Source: Mycolicibacterium parafortuitum (GTDB lineage Bacteria; Actinomycetota; Actinomycetes; Mycobacteriales; Mycobacteriaceae). Taken from it: DNA of 64,000 bases. Shown piece by piece: positions 7,914 through 18,239 of the stretch. How positions within the stretch are numbered: the stretch's first letter is position 1; each line of letters opens with the position of its first letter. The notes beneath the pieces are model-generated. The model was not told the origin of the DNA. It was given only the letters and a program-made list of their open reading frames with translations, and ran no database searches. A program made the position numbers and the translations under genes. Where the stretch lies: positions 62,001-126,000 of the forward strand of contig NZ_MVID01000003.1 of NCBI RefSeq assembly GCF_002086815.1, written 5' to 3'.

Positions 7914-8624
7914 ATGTCATCACGGCGAATACTGATCACCGGAGCGTCGAAGGGCATCGGTCTGGCCACCGCCGAAAGGCTCGCCGCGGCCGGCGATGTC
8001 CCGATCGGCTTGGCCCGCACCGCACCTGCCGACTTCCCCGGTGAATTCCACCGGATCGACCTGGCCGATCGGGTGGCCACCGCCGCGGTGCTCGACCAGA
8101 TCGTGGCCGGCGCCCCGGTCGACGCGGTGGTCAACAATGTCGGCTTCGCGCGTTTCGGCCGGATCGGCGCGATCGACCTCGACCACCTCTTCGACACCTA
8201 CGACCTGAACGTGCGCACGGCCGTGCAGGTGGTGCAGGCGGTGTTGCCGGGCATGCTCGCCGCAGGCTGGGGACGGATCGTCAACGTGACGAGCCTGACC
8301 ACACTCGGAACCCCCGAGCGCACGCCCTACGCCGCGGCGAAGGCCGCCCTGGAAGCCTGCACCCGGATCTGGGCCAACGAACTGGCCACGACCGGGATCA
8401 CGGTCAACGCGGTCGCCCCCGGCCCGACGGAAACCGAGATGTACCGCGAGAGAAGCCCGCTCGGCTCCGAGCGGGAGGCGCGTTTCCTGGACACCATCGC
8501 GATGCGCAGGGTCGGTACCCCGCAGGAGATCGCGCACGCGATCTGCGCTCTGCTGCACGAGGACGCCGGGTACATCACCGGCCAGATCATCCGTGCCGAT
8601 GGCGGCGGGAGTATCGCGTCCTGA
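7914..8624 (+). CDS. Short-chain dehydrogenase/reductase
   Basis: A classical SDR of 236 residues that should reduce or oxidise a carbonyl/alcohol with NAD(P)(H). It shows the cofactor motif TGASKGIG (9-16), NNVG (74-77) in place of the usual NNAG, catalytic Ser127, Tyr139 and Lys143 (YAAAK), and the PGPTETEM substrate-loop start. A good ribosome-binding site (AGGAG) lies upstream of the ATG at 7914. It ends 13 bases from the convergent LysR gene. The C-terminal GQIIRADGG is typical of FabG-like SDRs. Substrate unknown. Confidence 0.88.
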   Translation: MSSRRILITGASKGIGLATAERLAAAGDVPIGLARTAPADFPGEFHRIDLADRVATAAVLDQIVAGAPVDAVVNNVGFARFGRIGAIDLDHLFDTYDLNVRTAVQVVQAVLPGMLAAGWGRIVNVTSLTTLGTPERTPYAAAKAALEACTRIWANELATTGITVNAVAPGPTETEMYRERSPLGSEREARFLDTIAMRRVGTPQEIAHAICALLHEDAGYITGQIIRADGGGSIAS

Positions 8625-8637
8625 ACAGCGCTGCAGC

Positions 8638-9495
8638 TCAGCGTGATTCGCCGAGCTGGCGCAGCAGCGCCCGCGCCGGTTCGGAGGCACTCGCCGACAC
8701 CGCCAGCCCCAGCGCACGAACGGTCCGCGGGAGCAGCGGGCGTGTCACGACACCGTCGGGCAGATCGGGCAGGCCGGCGCTCGGCATGATGCTGACGCCG
8801 AGCCCGCTGCGGACGATCTCCAGAACCGCCGAGACAGACCGCGCCTCGAAGGCCACGTCGAATTCGACGCCCACGCTCTGCGCCACCGGGGTGAACACCG
8901 TGGCGCATCCCCCGGTCGAGCGGACGAAGGGCTCTTTGGCCAGATCGGTGTACTCGACGACGCCGAAGCCGGCCAACCGGTGATCGGCGGGCACCACGGC
9001 GACCATGTCCTGGGTACCGAGGACCGCCGATTCCATCCCGGAGACGGGCAGGCTCACCACGCCGGCCTCCGCGGCGCCGCCGTCGAGCCAGTTCAGCACC
9101 TCTTCCTCACTGCCCTCCAGCAGCCGTATCGCCACGGCCGGATGGTGCTGGGCGAAGACCTCCAACTGCGGCGTCACCAGCGACGCGGTGACGCTGGGCA
9201 GACTCGCCACCCACAGGGTGCCGGTCAGCCCGCCGGCCGCGCGGTCGACGTCGGTCCTCATCGCGGCGATGTGGCGCAACGCCTCCCGCGCATGTGACAC
9301 CGCCGCCTCCCCGGCTTCGGTGAGCGAGGCGTCGTCGCGACCGCGCCGCACCAGTCGGGCGCCGAGTTCGGTCTCGAGCGCGGCGACCGCGCGGCTGACC
9401 GATGGCTGCGGCATACCCAACTGGTAACCGGCTGAGGTGAATCCATGTTCGTCCGCGACGGCGACCAGCGCCCGCAGCTGCAGCAAGGTCGGCAT
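8638..9495 (-). CDS. LysR-type transcriptional regulator
   Basis: The 285-residue protein has an N-terminal winged helix-turn-helix (residues about 3-60; SAGYQLGMPQPSVSRAVAALE is recognisable) and a C-terminal periplasmic-binding-like effector domain (LWVASLPSV onward). It follows the upstream SDR gene (9508-10314) by 12 bases on the same strand with a GGAG site before the ATG at 9495, so the two form a likely operon. It is convergent with the SDR at 7914. LysR proteins usually control a neighbouring gene, so either SDR or the twin palindromes at 7836-7859 are plausible targets. Confidence 0.9.
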   Translation of the reverse strand: MPTLLQLRALVAVADEHGFTSAGYQLGMPQPSVSRAVAALETELGARLVRRGRDDASLTEAGEAAVSHAREALRHIAAMRTDVDRAAGGLTGTLWVASLPSVTASLVTPQLEVFAQHHPAVAIRLLEGSEEEVLNWLDGGAAEAGVVSLPVSGMESAVLGTQDMVAVVPADHRLAGFGVVEYTDLAKEPFVRSTGGCATVFTPVAQSVGVEFDVAFEARSVSAVLEIVRSGLGVSIMPSAGLPDLPDGVVTRPLLPRTVRALGLAVSASASEPARALLRQLGESR

Positions 9496-9507
9496 CGTGG
9501 TCTCCTG

Positions 9508-10314
9508 TCAGCGCAGCGCCGGATGCCGGCTCTTCAACAGCGGCAACAGAATACGGCGGGGGAGGAATTCGAAGATCCGTGCCGGGATCTCGTTCTGCAC
9601 CCCGGGGATCACGCTGCCGCGGCCGGCGGCCAGACCGTCGACAGCCTTCTTCGCGACGTCGCGGGAGTCGACCCACATGAATTTCGGGAACGCCGCGGCG
9701 AACGTGCGCTCGTCCATCCCGGCCGTCTCCAGGAACTCGGTGCGCACCGGCCCCGGGTGCAGCGCGGTCACCGTCACGCCGGTGCCGGCGAGTTCGCCGC
9801 GCAGCCCGTCGGTGTAGGTGCGCACGAACGCCTTGGTGCCCGCGTACCCGGACTGACCGGGGAACGGCTGGAACCCGGCCGTCGAGCCGACGTTGAGGAT
9901 CGCCCCGCTCCCGCGCGGCACCATCTGGATCACCGCCCGGGTGGTCAGGTCGATCACCGCCTCGACGTTGACCCGCACCTGCGCGATCTCGGCCTCCGGC
10001 GTGGACTCCGCGACGAAACCGATCGTGCCGATGCCGGCGTTGTTGACCAGGATGTCGACGGTCAGTCCGCGGCGTTCGACCTCCGGGAACAGCCCGGCCC
10101 GCGCATCGGCGTCACCGACATCGCACGCGATGACCTCGACACGCACCGACGAGGACAGCTCGTCGGCGAGTGCCCGCAACCGATCCTCCCGGCGTGCCAC
10201 CAGGGTGACGCCGTGCCCGCGCGCGGCGAGCTCGCGGGCCAGATCGGCACCGATACCCGAGGAAGCCCCGGTGACGACGGCGGTGGAGGTCGCAGACGGT
10301 GTCGGTAAGGCCAT
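9508..10314 (-). CDS. Short-chain dehydrogenase/reductase
   Basis: An SDR of 268 residues of the DltE/YqjQ-like extended-C-terminus type. It has TGASSGIG (15-22), NNAGIG, catalytic Tyr/Lys in SGYAGTKAF and the loop HPGPVRTEF. The C-terminal about 45 residues (IPARIFEFLPRRILLPLL) are amphipathic and may touch the membrane. The ATG at 10314 is preferred over an upstream start because it begins at the usual distance from the first strand. It is probably co-transcribed with the LysR gene downstream and diverges from the PNPOx-like gene. Substrate unknown. Confidence 0.88.
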   Translation of the reverse strand: MALPTPSATSTAVVTGASSGIGADLARELAARGHGVTLVARREDRLRALADELSSSVRVEVIACDVGDADARAGLFPEVERRGLTVDILVNNAGIGTIGFVAESTPEAEIAQVRVNVEAVIDLTTRAVIQMVPRGSGAILNVGSTAGFQPFPGQSGYAGTKAFVRTYTDGLRGELAGTGVTVTALHPGPVRTEFLETAGMDERTFAAAFPKFMWVDSRDVAKKAVDGLAAGRGSVIPGVQNEIPARIFEFLPRRILLPLLKSRHPALR

Positions 10315-10376
10315 GTTGTGCCAAACTACGCGCGCCACCGTTCTGTTCCCCGCCCGCCAACGGGCAGGATGGGGCC

Positions 10377-10748
10377 ATGAGCGTCAAGGTCGACCTGGAC
10401 AAGCTGGCCGAGGCACTCGGCGATTTCTCGTTCGCGTATCTGGTGACCGTCGGTGACGACTACCGCGCGCACACCGTCGCCGTCGACCCGGTGCTGGCCT
10501 CGGGTGCGTTCGGTATCGGCTCCGTCGGCAACAGCACCCGCCGCAACGCGGCGGCACACCCGGCCGTCACCCTCGTCTGGCCGCCGCGAGACCCCGGCGG
10601 CTACACGCTGATCATCGACGGCAGCGCCGAGGTGACCGGCGACGGACTGTCGATCCGGCCGACGGGCGCGGTGCTGCACCGCCCCGCCGTTGCGGGCGCC
10701 CCGACCGCGTCCGGGTGCGGCGACGACTGCGTGCCGCTCAACGGGTGA
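10377..10748 (+). CDS. Pyridoxamine 5'-phosphate oxidase-fold protein
   Basis: The protein has 123 residues and a split-barrel flavin/F420-binding fold of the PNPOx-like type. The visible pattern is FSFAYLVTVGDDYRAHTVAVDP, then GSVGNSTRRNAAAHPAVTLVWPP and a final strand YTLIIDGSAEV. These small proteins in mycobacteria bind FMN, F420 or haem; which one cannot be read here. The ATG at 10377 lies 62 bases from the divergent SDR start. The last 11 bases overlap the end of the quinone-oxidoreductase gene on the opposite strand. The C-terminal Cys (GCGDDC) is unusual and may be a tail without structure. Confidence 0.75.
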   Translation: MSVKVDLDKLAEALGDFSFAYLVTVGDDYRAHTVAVDPVLASGAFGIGSVGNSTRRNAAAHPAVTLVWPPRDPGGYTLIIDGSAEVTGDGLSIRPTGAVLHRPAVAGAPTASGCGDDCVPLNG

Positions 10749-11739
10749 TGACGACCTTGCCGATCGTGCGGCCCGATTCCACGTCGCGGTGCGCTTCGAG
10801 CAGACCGGCGGCGGAGAAGTCGGTGATGGTCTTGGTGACCGTGGTGCGCAGCACGCCCTGATCGACCAGATCTGCGGTCGTGGCCAGCAGCCGCTGCTGT
10901 TCGATCATGTCGGGGGTCTGATACTTCGCGCGGGTGAACATCAGCTCCCAGTGCCACGCGATGCTCTTGTCCTTCAGCGCAAGCAGATCCAGGCCGGGCG
11001 GTTCGTCGATCGCGGTGATGTGGCCGAACGGTTTCACGATCGCGGCGTAGTCGTCGATGTTGCCCTTCGAGTGCGGCGAGAACAGGTAGTCGACACCGCC
11101 GGGGACCGCGGCCAGCGTCTCGTCGCGCAGATGGTGGTGGTTCACCACGAGGTCGGCGCCCATCGCCAGCGCCCAATCACGGGACTCGTTTCGACTGGCG
11201 GTCGCGATCACCCGCACCCCGGTCAGCGCCTTCGCGAGCTGGATCATGATCGAACCCACCCCGCCGGCGGCGCCGAGCACCAGCAGGTCTCCGGTCGAAT
11301 CCTTGGTCAGGCCGAACCGGTCGAACAGCGACTCCCACGCGGTGATCGTCGTCAACGGCAGCGCCGCGGCGTCGGCGAACGACAGCGAGGCCGGCTTGCG
11401 GGACACGATGCGCTCGTCGACGGCCTGCAGTTCGGCGTTGGTGCCCGGCCGGGTGAGATCGCCGGCGTACCAGACCTCGTCGCCCACCCGCAGTGTCGTG
11501 ACCTCGGGCCCGACCGCCTCGACGACCCCGGCCGCGTCGTAACCCAGGATCGCGGGCTCCGGTGACGGTGCCAGGCTGTTGCGCACCTTCCAGTCGGCCG
11601 GGTTCACCGATACCGCGGCGACCCGGACCAACAGATCGTGCGGCCGTAGCTCGGGGACGGGAACCGTCACGTCGCGCAGGCTGTCCTCGAGCGAGTCCGC
11701 GGCGAACGCGCCGATCGCCGTCATCTGCGGAGTGGTCAT
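10738..11739 (-). CDS. Quinone oxidoreductase-like MDR family protein
   Basis: A medium-chain dehydrogenase/reductase without the structural zinc cysteines, of the zeta-crystallin/quinone oxidoreductase or 'zinc-binding alcohol dehydrogenase' annotation group. It shows an N-terminal GroES-like domain (VNPADWKVRN; GYDAAGVVEAVG) and a Rossmann domain with the NADPH loop LGAAGGVGSIMIQLAKAL. The product is 333 residues from the ATG at 11739; a GTG two codons upstream at 11745 is possible. It should transfer hydride from NADPH to quinones or unsaturated carbonyls. It is convergent with the PNPOx-like gene. Confidence 0.87.
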   Translation of the reverse strand: MTTPQMTAIGAFAADSLEDSLRDVTVPVPELRPHDLLVRVAAVSVNPADWKVRNSLAPSPEPAILGYDAAGVVEAVGPEVTTLRVGDEVWYAGDLTRPGTNAELQAVDERIVSRKPASLSFADAAALPLTTITAWESLFDRFGLTKDSTGDLLVLGAAGGVGSIMIQLAKALTGVRVIATASRNESRDWALAMGADLVVNHHHLRDETLAAVPGGVDYLFSPHSKGNIDDYAAIVKPFGHITAIDEPPGLDLLALKDKSIAWHWELMFTRAKYQTPDMIEQQRLLATTADLVDQGVLRTTVTKTITDFSAAGLLEAHRDVESGRTIGKVVITR

Positions 11740-11840
11740 GAACACACTGAACTACCCGAGCACCGGTTTTCATCCCGCGTTGCGATCAGTACGCGCAAAA
11801 GTCTGGCCAAGACACCGTGAACTTGGACTGATAGATCCCC

Positions 11841-13157
11841 GTGACCGTGACCAACGCGCCCGGCGAGACCGGCGACCGGACCGTGACGCCGCAGGCCCGG
11901 ACGGCGCTGTGGGCGAGCCTGGTCGGCACCACCATCGAGTGGTACGACTTCTTCCTGTACGCGACCGCGGCGAGCCTGGTGTTCAATCAGGCGTTCTTCC
12001 CGGACCAGTCGACGTTCGTCGGGACCATGCTGTCGTTCGCGACGTTCGCGGTCGGCTTCGTGGTGCGCCCGATCGGCGGTTTCGTGTTCGGCCACATCGG
12101 TGACCGGATCGGCCGCAAGAAGACGCTGGCGCTGACGATGCTGCTGATGGGTGGGGCGACGGCGCTGATGGGCGTGCTGCCGACCGCCGCGCAGATCGGT
12201 GTGCTGGCCCCGATCCTGTTGCTGCTGCTGCGGATCGTGCAGGGTTTCGCGCTCGGCGGAGAGTGGGCCGGCGCGGTGCTGCTCGCGGTCGAACACGGTC
12301 CCGCCCGCCGGCGCGGCCTGTTCGGCAGTATCCCCCAGGTCGGGCTCGCACTCGGGTTGGCGCTCGGCACAGGGGTTTTCGCGCTCCTGCAGATCGCGCT
12401 TCCCGACGACGCCTTCCTGACCTACGGCTGGCGCATCGCGTTCCTGCTGAGCATCGTGCTGGTCGTCTTCGGGGTGATCGTGCGGCTGAAGGCCAGTGAG
12501 ACACCATCTTTCGAGAAGGTCCGCGACAGTGGCGAGCGGGCGGCGGTGCCGGTGCGCGAGGTGTTCCGGCCGCCGATCCTGAAGTCCACCGTGCTGGGGA
12601 TGCTGTCGCGATGGGGTGAGGGTGCGGCGTTCAACACCTGGGGCGTGTTCGCGATCGCGTATGCGACGGGCACGCTGGGGCTGGCGAAGGTGCCCGTGCT
12701 GCTCATCGTCACCGTCGCCGCGCTGTTGATGGCGGCGCTGCTGCCGGTGTCTGGTCTGCTGGCCGACCGGTACACCCCGAAGCGGATCTACACCGTCGGC
12801 ATCGCGGCCTACGCCGTCGCGGTGTTCCCGGTGTTCGCGTTGTTCGGCACCAAGGACCTCGCGCTGTACGCGGTCGGAATGGTGGTGGTGTTCGGCGTGA
12901 TCCACGCGCTGTTCTACGGTGCGCAGGGCACGCTGTACGCATCGCTGTTCCCGGCGCGGATCCGCTACACCGGCCTGTCGACGGTCTATCAGCTCTCGGG
13001 CGTCTTCGCCTCCGGCGTGACCCCGATGATCCTGACCGCGCTGATCGCCGCGGGTGGCGGATCGCCATGGTGGGCGTGCGGTTATCTGGTCGTCACGGCG
13101 GTGATCAGCGTGTTGGCCACCCTGGCGCTCAAACCTGCACCGCTGCACACGCTCTGA
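11841..13157 (+). CDS. MFS transporter, metabolite:H+ symporter type
   Basis: A 12-helix major facilitator protein of 438 residues. The start TTIEWYDFFLYATAAS followed by VRPIGGFVFGHIGDRIGRKKTL is diagnostic of the metabolite:H+ symporter (ShiA/KgtP/ProP) branch, which imports organic acids or compatible solutes with protons. A central loop near residue 215-240 separates the two halves. The GTG start at 11841 is chosen; a second GTG lies two codons later. It stands alone and ends just before the inverted repeat at 13162-13223. Confidence 0.9.
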   Translation: MTVTNAPGETGDRTVTPQARTALWASLVGTTIEWYDFFLYATAASLVFNQAFFPDQSTFVGTMLSFATFAVGFVVRPIGGFVFGHIGDRIGRKKTLALTMLLMGGATALMGVLPTAAQIGVLAPILLLLLRIVQGFALGGEWAGAVLLAVEHGPARRRGLFGSIPQVGLALGLALGTGVFALLQIALPDDAFLTYGWRIAFLLSIVLVVFGVIVRLKASETPSFEKVRDSGERAAVPVREVFRPPILKSTVLGMLSRWGEGAAFNTWGVFAIAYATGTLGLAKVPVLLIVTVAALLMAALLPVSGLLADRYTPKRIYTVGIAAYAVAVFPVFALFGTKDLALYAVGMVVVFGVIHALFYGAQGTLYASLFPARIRYTGLSTVYQLSGVFASGVTPMILTALIAAGGGSPWWACGYLVVTAVISVLATLALKPAPLHTL

Positions 13158-13161
13158 GCGT

Positions 13162-13223
13162 TGCGAATGTGGGGGTTGTGTACGCGGATCCGCTGATGTG
13201 CGTACACAGCACCCACAGTTGCG
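13162..13223. repeat. Large imperfect inverted repeat between convergent genes
   Basis: Two arms of about 24 bp (13162-13185 and 13200-13223) are inverted copies of each other with a few mismatches and a 14-base loop. The core is AATGTGGG..TTGTGTACGC paired with GCGTACACAGCACCCACA. It sits between the MFS stop and the DUF559 stop, so it could act as a two-way terminator. A related inverted repeat lies at the other end of the DUF559 gene (14086-14139), which suggests a shared dispersed repeat family. Confidence 0.7.
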
Positions 13224-14057
13224 TCAGACCGGGCAGCCGGCGACGCGCAGCTTGGCACGTACGCGGTCGATGATCACGTCCGGCCGGTTGAGCATCTCGT
13301 TGCTGACCCGGACGACCGACCAGCCGGCCGCGTCGAGCAGTGCAATGCGGTCGATATCCCATGCCCTCTGTCGTCGGTCGATCCAATGGTGGGCACCGTC
13401 GTACTCCACGGCGACTTTCCAGGCGCGCCAACCCATGTCGACCCGGATCCGAAGGTCCCGGAACGAGATCTGTGTCTCGGGCCGCGGCAGCCCTGCCCGC
13501 ACCAGGATCAGCCGGAGCCGGCTCTCCTGCGGCGACTCGGCGCCACCGTCGACCAGGTCGAGGACGCGTCGTAACCGTGTCGTCCCACGCGTGTTCGGGT
13601 GCGCGGCGGCGATTGCGTGAACTTCTGCGGCGGATATGCGGGTGGCGTTCATCAGCGCGTCGAGCACCAGAATCGCGTCGTTCTCCGGCAGCGTCCGGCC
13701 CAGATCGAAAGCCGTGCGGGCAGGAATCGTCGCGTCCACCCCGCCGTACAGGAACACCTCGTCGGCCGAGACGTCCCACGAATGCACCGCGATCCCCCGC
13801 GGCGCATGCCGGTCGGCGCGCAGGATGTCGGCCGGCCGGCACGCGTCGAGCCACTTCGTGCCGACGACCGCGGCTGCCGACAGCCCGCACAGCGTCGCCC
13901 CGGTCGCCAGCCAGGCCGCCTCCGCGCGCAGCCGGGCGGTGAGTTCGACGTCCCGCGGGAGGTAGACGTCGCGGTAGACGGCGACATGATCGCGTGCGAG
14001 CGCTCGACGGGTGATGCGTCCACCGCGTACCGCGGCACTGCCGACAAAGGGTTCCAT
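13224..14057 (-). CDS. DUF559 domain protein (Vsr-like endonuclease fold)
   Basis: The product is 277 residues. The last about 100 (PETQISFRDLRIRVDMGWRAWKVAVEYDG onward) form a DUF559 domain, related to the PD-(D/E)XK/very-short-patch-repair nuclease fold. Candidate catalytic residues are the Asp in RVDMGW, Glu in VAVEYDG and the following His pair AHHW. The N-terminal half contains ALARDHVAVYRDVYLP, typical of the mycobacterial AbiEi/DUF559 group whose N-terminus resembles antitoxin-like winged-helix domains. The ATG at 14057 is chosen because upstream sequence belongs to an inverted repeat. The gene is bounded on both sides by related inverted repeats. Biological role unknown. Confidence 0.82.
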   Translation of the reverse strand: MEPFVGSAAVRGGRITRRALARDHVAVYRDVYLPRDVELTARLRAEAAWLATGATLCGLSAAAVVGTKWLDACRPADILRADRHAPRGIAVHSWDVSADEVFLYGGVDATIPARTAFDLGRTLPENDAILVLDALMNATRISAAEVHAIAAAHPNTRGTTRLRRVLDLVDGGAESPQESRLRLILVRAGLPRPETQISFRDLRIRVDMGWRAWKVAVEYDGAHHWIDRRQRAWDIDRIALLDAAGWSVVRVSNEMLNRPDVIIDRVRAKLRVAGCPV

Positions 14058-14085
14058 GCGGCGACGGTCGCCGCACGCACCGACG

Positions 14086-14139
14086 AATGTGGGCCTCCTG
14101 CACGCTGTTCGGCGCAATCCTGTGCACAGGACCCACATT
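14086..14139. repeat. Inverted repeat upstream of the DUF559 gene
   Basis: Arms at 14086-14103 (AATGTGGGCCTCCTGCAC) and 14122-14139 (GTGCACAGGACCCACATT) are inverted with few mismatches around an 18-base loop. The arm sequence AATGTGGG..TGTGYAC is shared with the repeat on the far side of the gene at 13162-13223. It lies 29 bases upstream of the DUF559 start codon and 9 bases from the groEL terminator, so it might also work as an operator. Confidence 0.65.
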
Positions 14140-14147
14140 GGGGATAA

Positions 14148-14187
14148 CGAAAAGCCCCGGCGCTGCTGACGCAACGCCGGGGCTTCT
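14148..14187 (-). terminator. Intrinsic terminator of groEL
   Basis: On the minus strand, AAGCCCCGGCG and CGCCGGGGCTT form an 11-bp GC-rich stem (14152-14162 with 14175-14185) followed by TTTTCG. It starts about 15 bases after the groEL stop, reading outward from that gene. Confidence 0.85.
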
Positions 14188-14199
14188 TCGTAAGGGGAC

Positions 14200-15965
<1,766 letters not shown>

Positions 15966-15973
15966 CTGCATTC

Positions 15974-16000
15974 TTAGCACTCGACCAGGGCGAGTGCAAG
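15974..16000 (-). promoter_or_regulatory. Second CIRCE operator (HrcA site)
   Basis: TTAGCACTC-N9-GAGTGCAAG has a perfect left arm and two outer mismatches in the right arm. The centre is 35 bases from that of the first CIRCE, so both probably face a similar side of the helix, and the pair flanks or overlaps the groEL promoter. Confidence 0.9.
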
Positions 16001-16014
16001 GTTGGGTCGGGCCC

Positions 16015-16566
16015 TCATCGCGCCCGCAGGCCGTCCTCGATGACCTGCACGACGCGCTCCGAGATCTCGCCACCGTAGACCTGGGGCACCTTGCACACGA
16101 CCAGCAGCGCCTTGATCACCGCGACGTCGACGTCCGCGCGGACGGTGCCCGCTCGTTGCGCCGCGTCCAGCAGCTCACCGATCGCGGCCAGGAATGCCGC
16201 TTCGGCACCCGGCGCGGCGACCTCGAGGTCGAGGCCGTAGCCGACCAGTGCGTCGACCAGGCCGTGGTCGGCGGCCGCGCTGCGCACCATGTCCTGCAGG
16301 AACACGAACAGTGCGGCACCGGGTTCCTCGCCGGCCAGCAGGGCCTGTGCGTGCTCGACGATGCGGCGCACCCGATCCTCGGCCACGGCGACGACGAGCG
16401 CCTCCTTGGTCGGGAAATGCCGGTACACCGTCCCGGCGCCGACGCCGGCGCGACGGGCGATCTCGTCGATCGGCACGCCGAGCCCCTCGGCGGCGAACGT
16501 GTCGTAGGCGACCTCGAGGACCCGCGCCCGGTTGCGCGCCGCATCGGCACGTAGGGGTCGGGTCAC
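16015..16566 (-). CDS. TetR family transcriptional regulator
   Basis: The 183-residue protein has an N-terminal TetR helix-turn-helix (residues about 9-55; [22 protein letters not shown]) and an all-helical ligand domain. It diverges from the SDR gene at 16666 with about 100 bases between starts, so that SDR is the likely target. The intergenic region contains ACGG-N10-CCGT near 16591-16608, a weak operator candidate, and a TATAGT -10 like element for the SDR at 16608-16613. Start is GTG at 16566. Confidence 0.9.
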   Translation of the reverse strand: MTRPLRADAARNRARVLEVAYDTFAAEGLGVPIDEIARRAGVGAGTVYRHFPTKEALVVAVAEDRVRRIVEHAQALLAGEEPGAALFVFLQDMVRSAAADHGLVDALVGYGLDLEVAAPGAEAAFLAAIGELLDAAQRAGTVRADVDVAVIKALLVVCKVPQVYGGEISERVVQVIEDGLRAR

Positions 16567-16665
16567 GATTTCCCTCCTGGCGAACAGTAAACGGGGCCGT
16601 CGTTCCGTATAGTCGGCATCAACCGGGGCGGCTGCCCCGCTTCAATGATTCTACGAGGAGGCACC

Positions 16666-17583
16666 ATGACCGACCGGACCGCTTGGACCACCGCGGACAT
16701 CCCCGACCAGACCGGACGCACCGCGGTGATCACCGGCGCCAACACCGGGCTGGGCTTCGAGACCGCAAAGGCGCTGGCCGCACGCGGCGCACGGGTCGTG
16801 CTCGCCGTTCGCGACACCGGCAAAGGCGCGCAGGCCGCCGCCCGGATGACCGGCGACGTCGAGGTCCAGGAACTCGACCTGACCTCGCTCGCGTCGATCG
16901 CCGCGGCCGCCGGTGACCTCAAGTCCCGCTTCGAGCGCATCGACCTGCTGATCAACAACGCCGGCGTGATGACGACACCGAAGGCCACCACCGCCGACGG
17001 GTTCGAGCTGCAGTTCGGCACCAACCACCTCGGTCATTTCGCGCTCACCGGGCAGCTGTTGGAGACCATGCTCGACGTACCCGGGTCACGGGTCGTCACG
17101 GTCAGCAGCAACGGCCACAAGATGGGTGGCGCGATCCACTGGGACGATCTGCAGTGGGAGCGCCGCTACAACCGGATGAGCGCCTACTCGCAGTCCAAGC
17201 TGGCCAACCTGATGTTCACCTACGAGCTGCAGCGCCGGCTGGCGCCCCGGGGGACGACGGTCGCCGTCGCTGCGCATCCCGGTACGTCGAGCACCGAGCT
17301 CGGTCGCAACCTGCCCCAGGCCCTGCAACCCGCGGTGAACCGGGCCGCGGCGCTGCTCGCACAGAGCGCGGCGGCCGGTGCGTTGCCGACGCTGCGCGCG
17401 GCCACCGACCCCGGCGTGCTCGGCGGCCAGTACTACGGTCCCGACGGCATCGGCCAGCAGCGCGGCAACCCGGTCGTCGTCGCGTCCAACGCGCTGTCCT
17501 ACGACCTCGCTCAGCAGCGCCGGCTGTGGGCTGTGTCCGAGGAGCTGACGAAGGTGACGTTCCCGGTCCCGGTCAGCGCCTGA
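16666..17583 (+). CDS. SDR family oxidoreductase (retinol dehydrogenase-like)
   Basis: An SDR of 305 residues of the light-dependent protochlorophyllide reductase/retinol dehydrogenase-like group. Visible are TGANTGLG at about 20, NNAGVM, and catalytic SAYSQSKLANLMF. A strong ribosome-binding site (GAGGAGG) precedes the ATG at 16666. It is a close paralogue of the SDR at 25925-26842, with the same length and an identical run DGFELQFGTNHLGHFALTG. Both resemble M. tuberculosis Rv0439c. It is likely controlled by the divergent TetR gene. Substrate unknown. Confidence 0.9.
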   Translation: MTDRTAWTTADIPDQTGRTAVITGANTGLGFETAKALAARGARVVLAVRDTGKGAQAAARMTGDVEVQELDLTSLASIAAAAGDLKSRFERIDLLINNAGVMTTPKATTADGFELQFGTNHLGHFALTGQLLETMLDVPGSRVVTVSSNGHKMGGAIHWDDLQWERRYNRMSAYSQSKLANLMFTYELQRRLAPRGTTVAVAAHPGTSSTELGRNLPQALQPAVNRAAALLAQSAAAGALPTLRAATDPGVLGGQYYGPDGIGQQRGNPVVVASNALSYDLAQQRRLWAVSEELTKVTFPVPVSA

Positions 17584-17600
17584 CGCGGCAGACTGGCGGG

Positions 17601-18098
17601 ATGTCGCTGGTCGTCCCGCCCTATCCGCCGCCGCGCTACACCGCCGACGAACCCGAGGTGAGCGCTTGGCTCAAACGCGCCGACGCCCCGCCGAACTACG
17701 ACGCGTTCGGACACATCCGGTACCACTATCTGGCCGACCAATCCGACACCGACGGCGACTACGGCCTGTACCGGGTGCAGATCGCACCGCGCGGAGGCGG
17801 CCCGGGCCCGCACTTCCACCGCGGCATGTCCGAGGCGTTCTACGTGCTGTCCGGAACGCTGACGCTGTACAACGGCACCGAGTGGGTGGACGGGAACACC
17901 GGCGACTTCCTCTACGTGCCGCCGGGCGGCATCCACGGCTTCCGCAACGAAGCCGACGAGCCGGCGTCCATCCTGATCCTGTTCGCCCCCGGTGCACCGC
18001 GCGAGCACTACTTCGAGGGGCTGCCGCACATCGGTGAGCTCACCGACGAGGAACGCCGCGAGTGGTTCGCCAAGCACGACAACCACTGGGTCGAGTGA
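17601..18098 (+). CDS. Cupin domain protein
   Basis: The protein of 165 residues has a single cupin barrel. The first metal motif is GPHFHRGMSEAFYVLSG (two His and a Glu) and the second GDFLYVPPGGIHGFRN (His). These residues usually hold a divalent metal in dioxygenases, isomerases or sugar-binding proteins. The gene begins 17 bases after the SDR stop, so the two may be co-transcribed under the TetR regulator. The C-terminal tail (ELTDEERREWFAKHDNHW) is charged. Reaction unknown. Confidence 0.85.
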   Translation: MSLVVPPYPPPRYTADEPEVSAWLKRADAPPNYDAFGHIRYHYLADQSDTDGDYGLYRVQIAPRGGGPGPHFHRGMSEAFYVLSGTLTLYNGTEWVDGNTGDFLYVPPGGIHGFRNEADEPASILILFAPGAPREHYFEGLPHIGELTDEERREWFAKHDNHWVE

Positions 18099-18239
18099 CC
18101 GAAGGGACGCAAACCCGCAGCACGCGCGGGACACGCCGCGCCGGACACGCCGCAGAGATGCGGTCGCGGAACCGGTTGCCCTAGACTGCATTCCGGTCGC
18201 CGCCGGAAACGGCGGCGAGTTCGTCGGGAGGAGTCATGG

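Noticed and set aside
16567..16665. Operator of the TetR gene at 16015
   Set aside because: ACGG-N10-CCGT and other short symmetries are too weak to call as a site from sequence alone.
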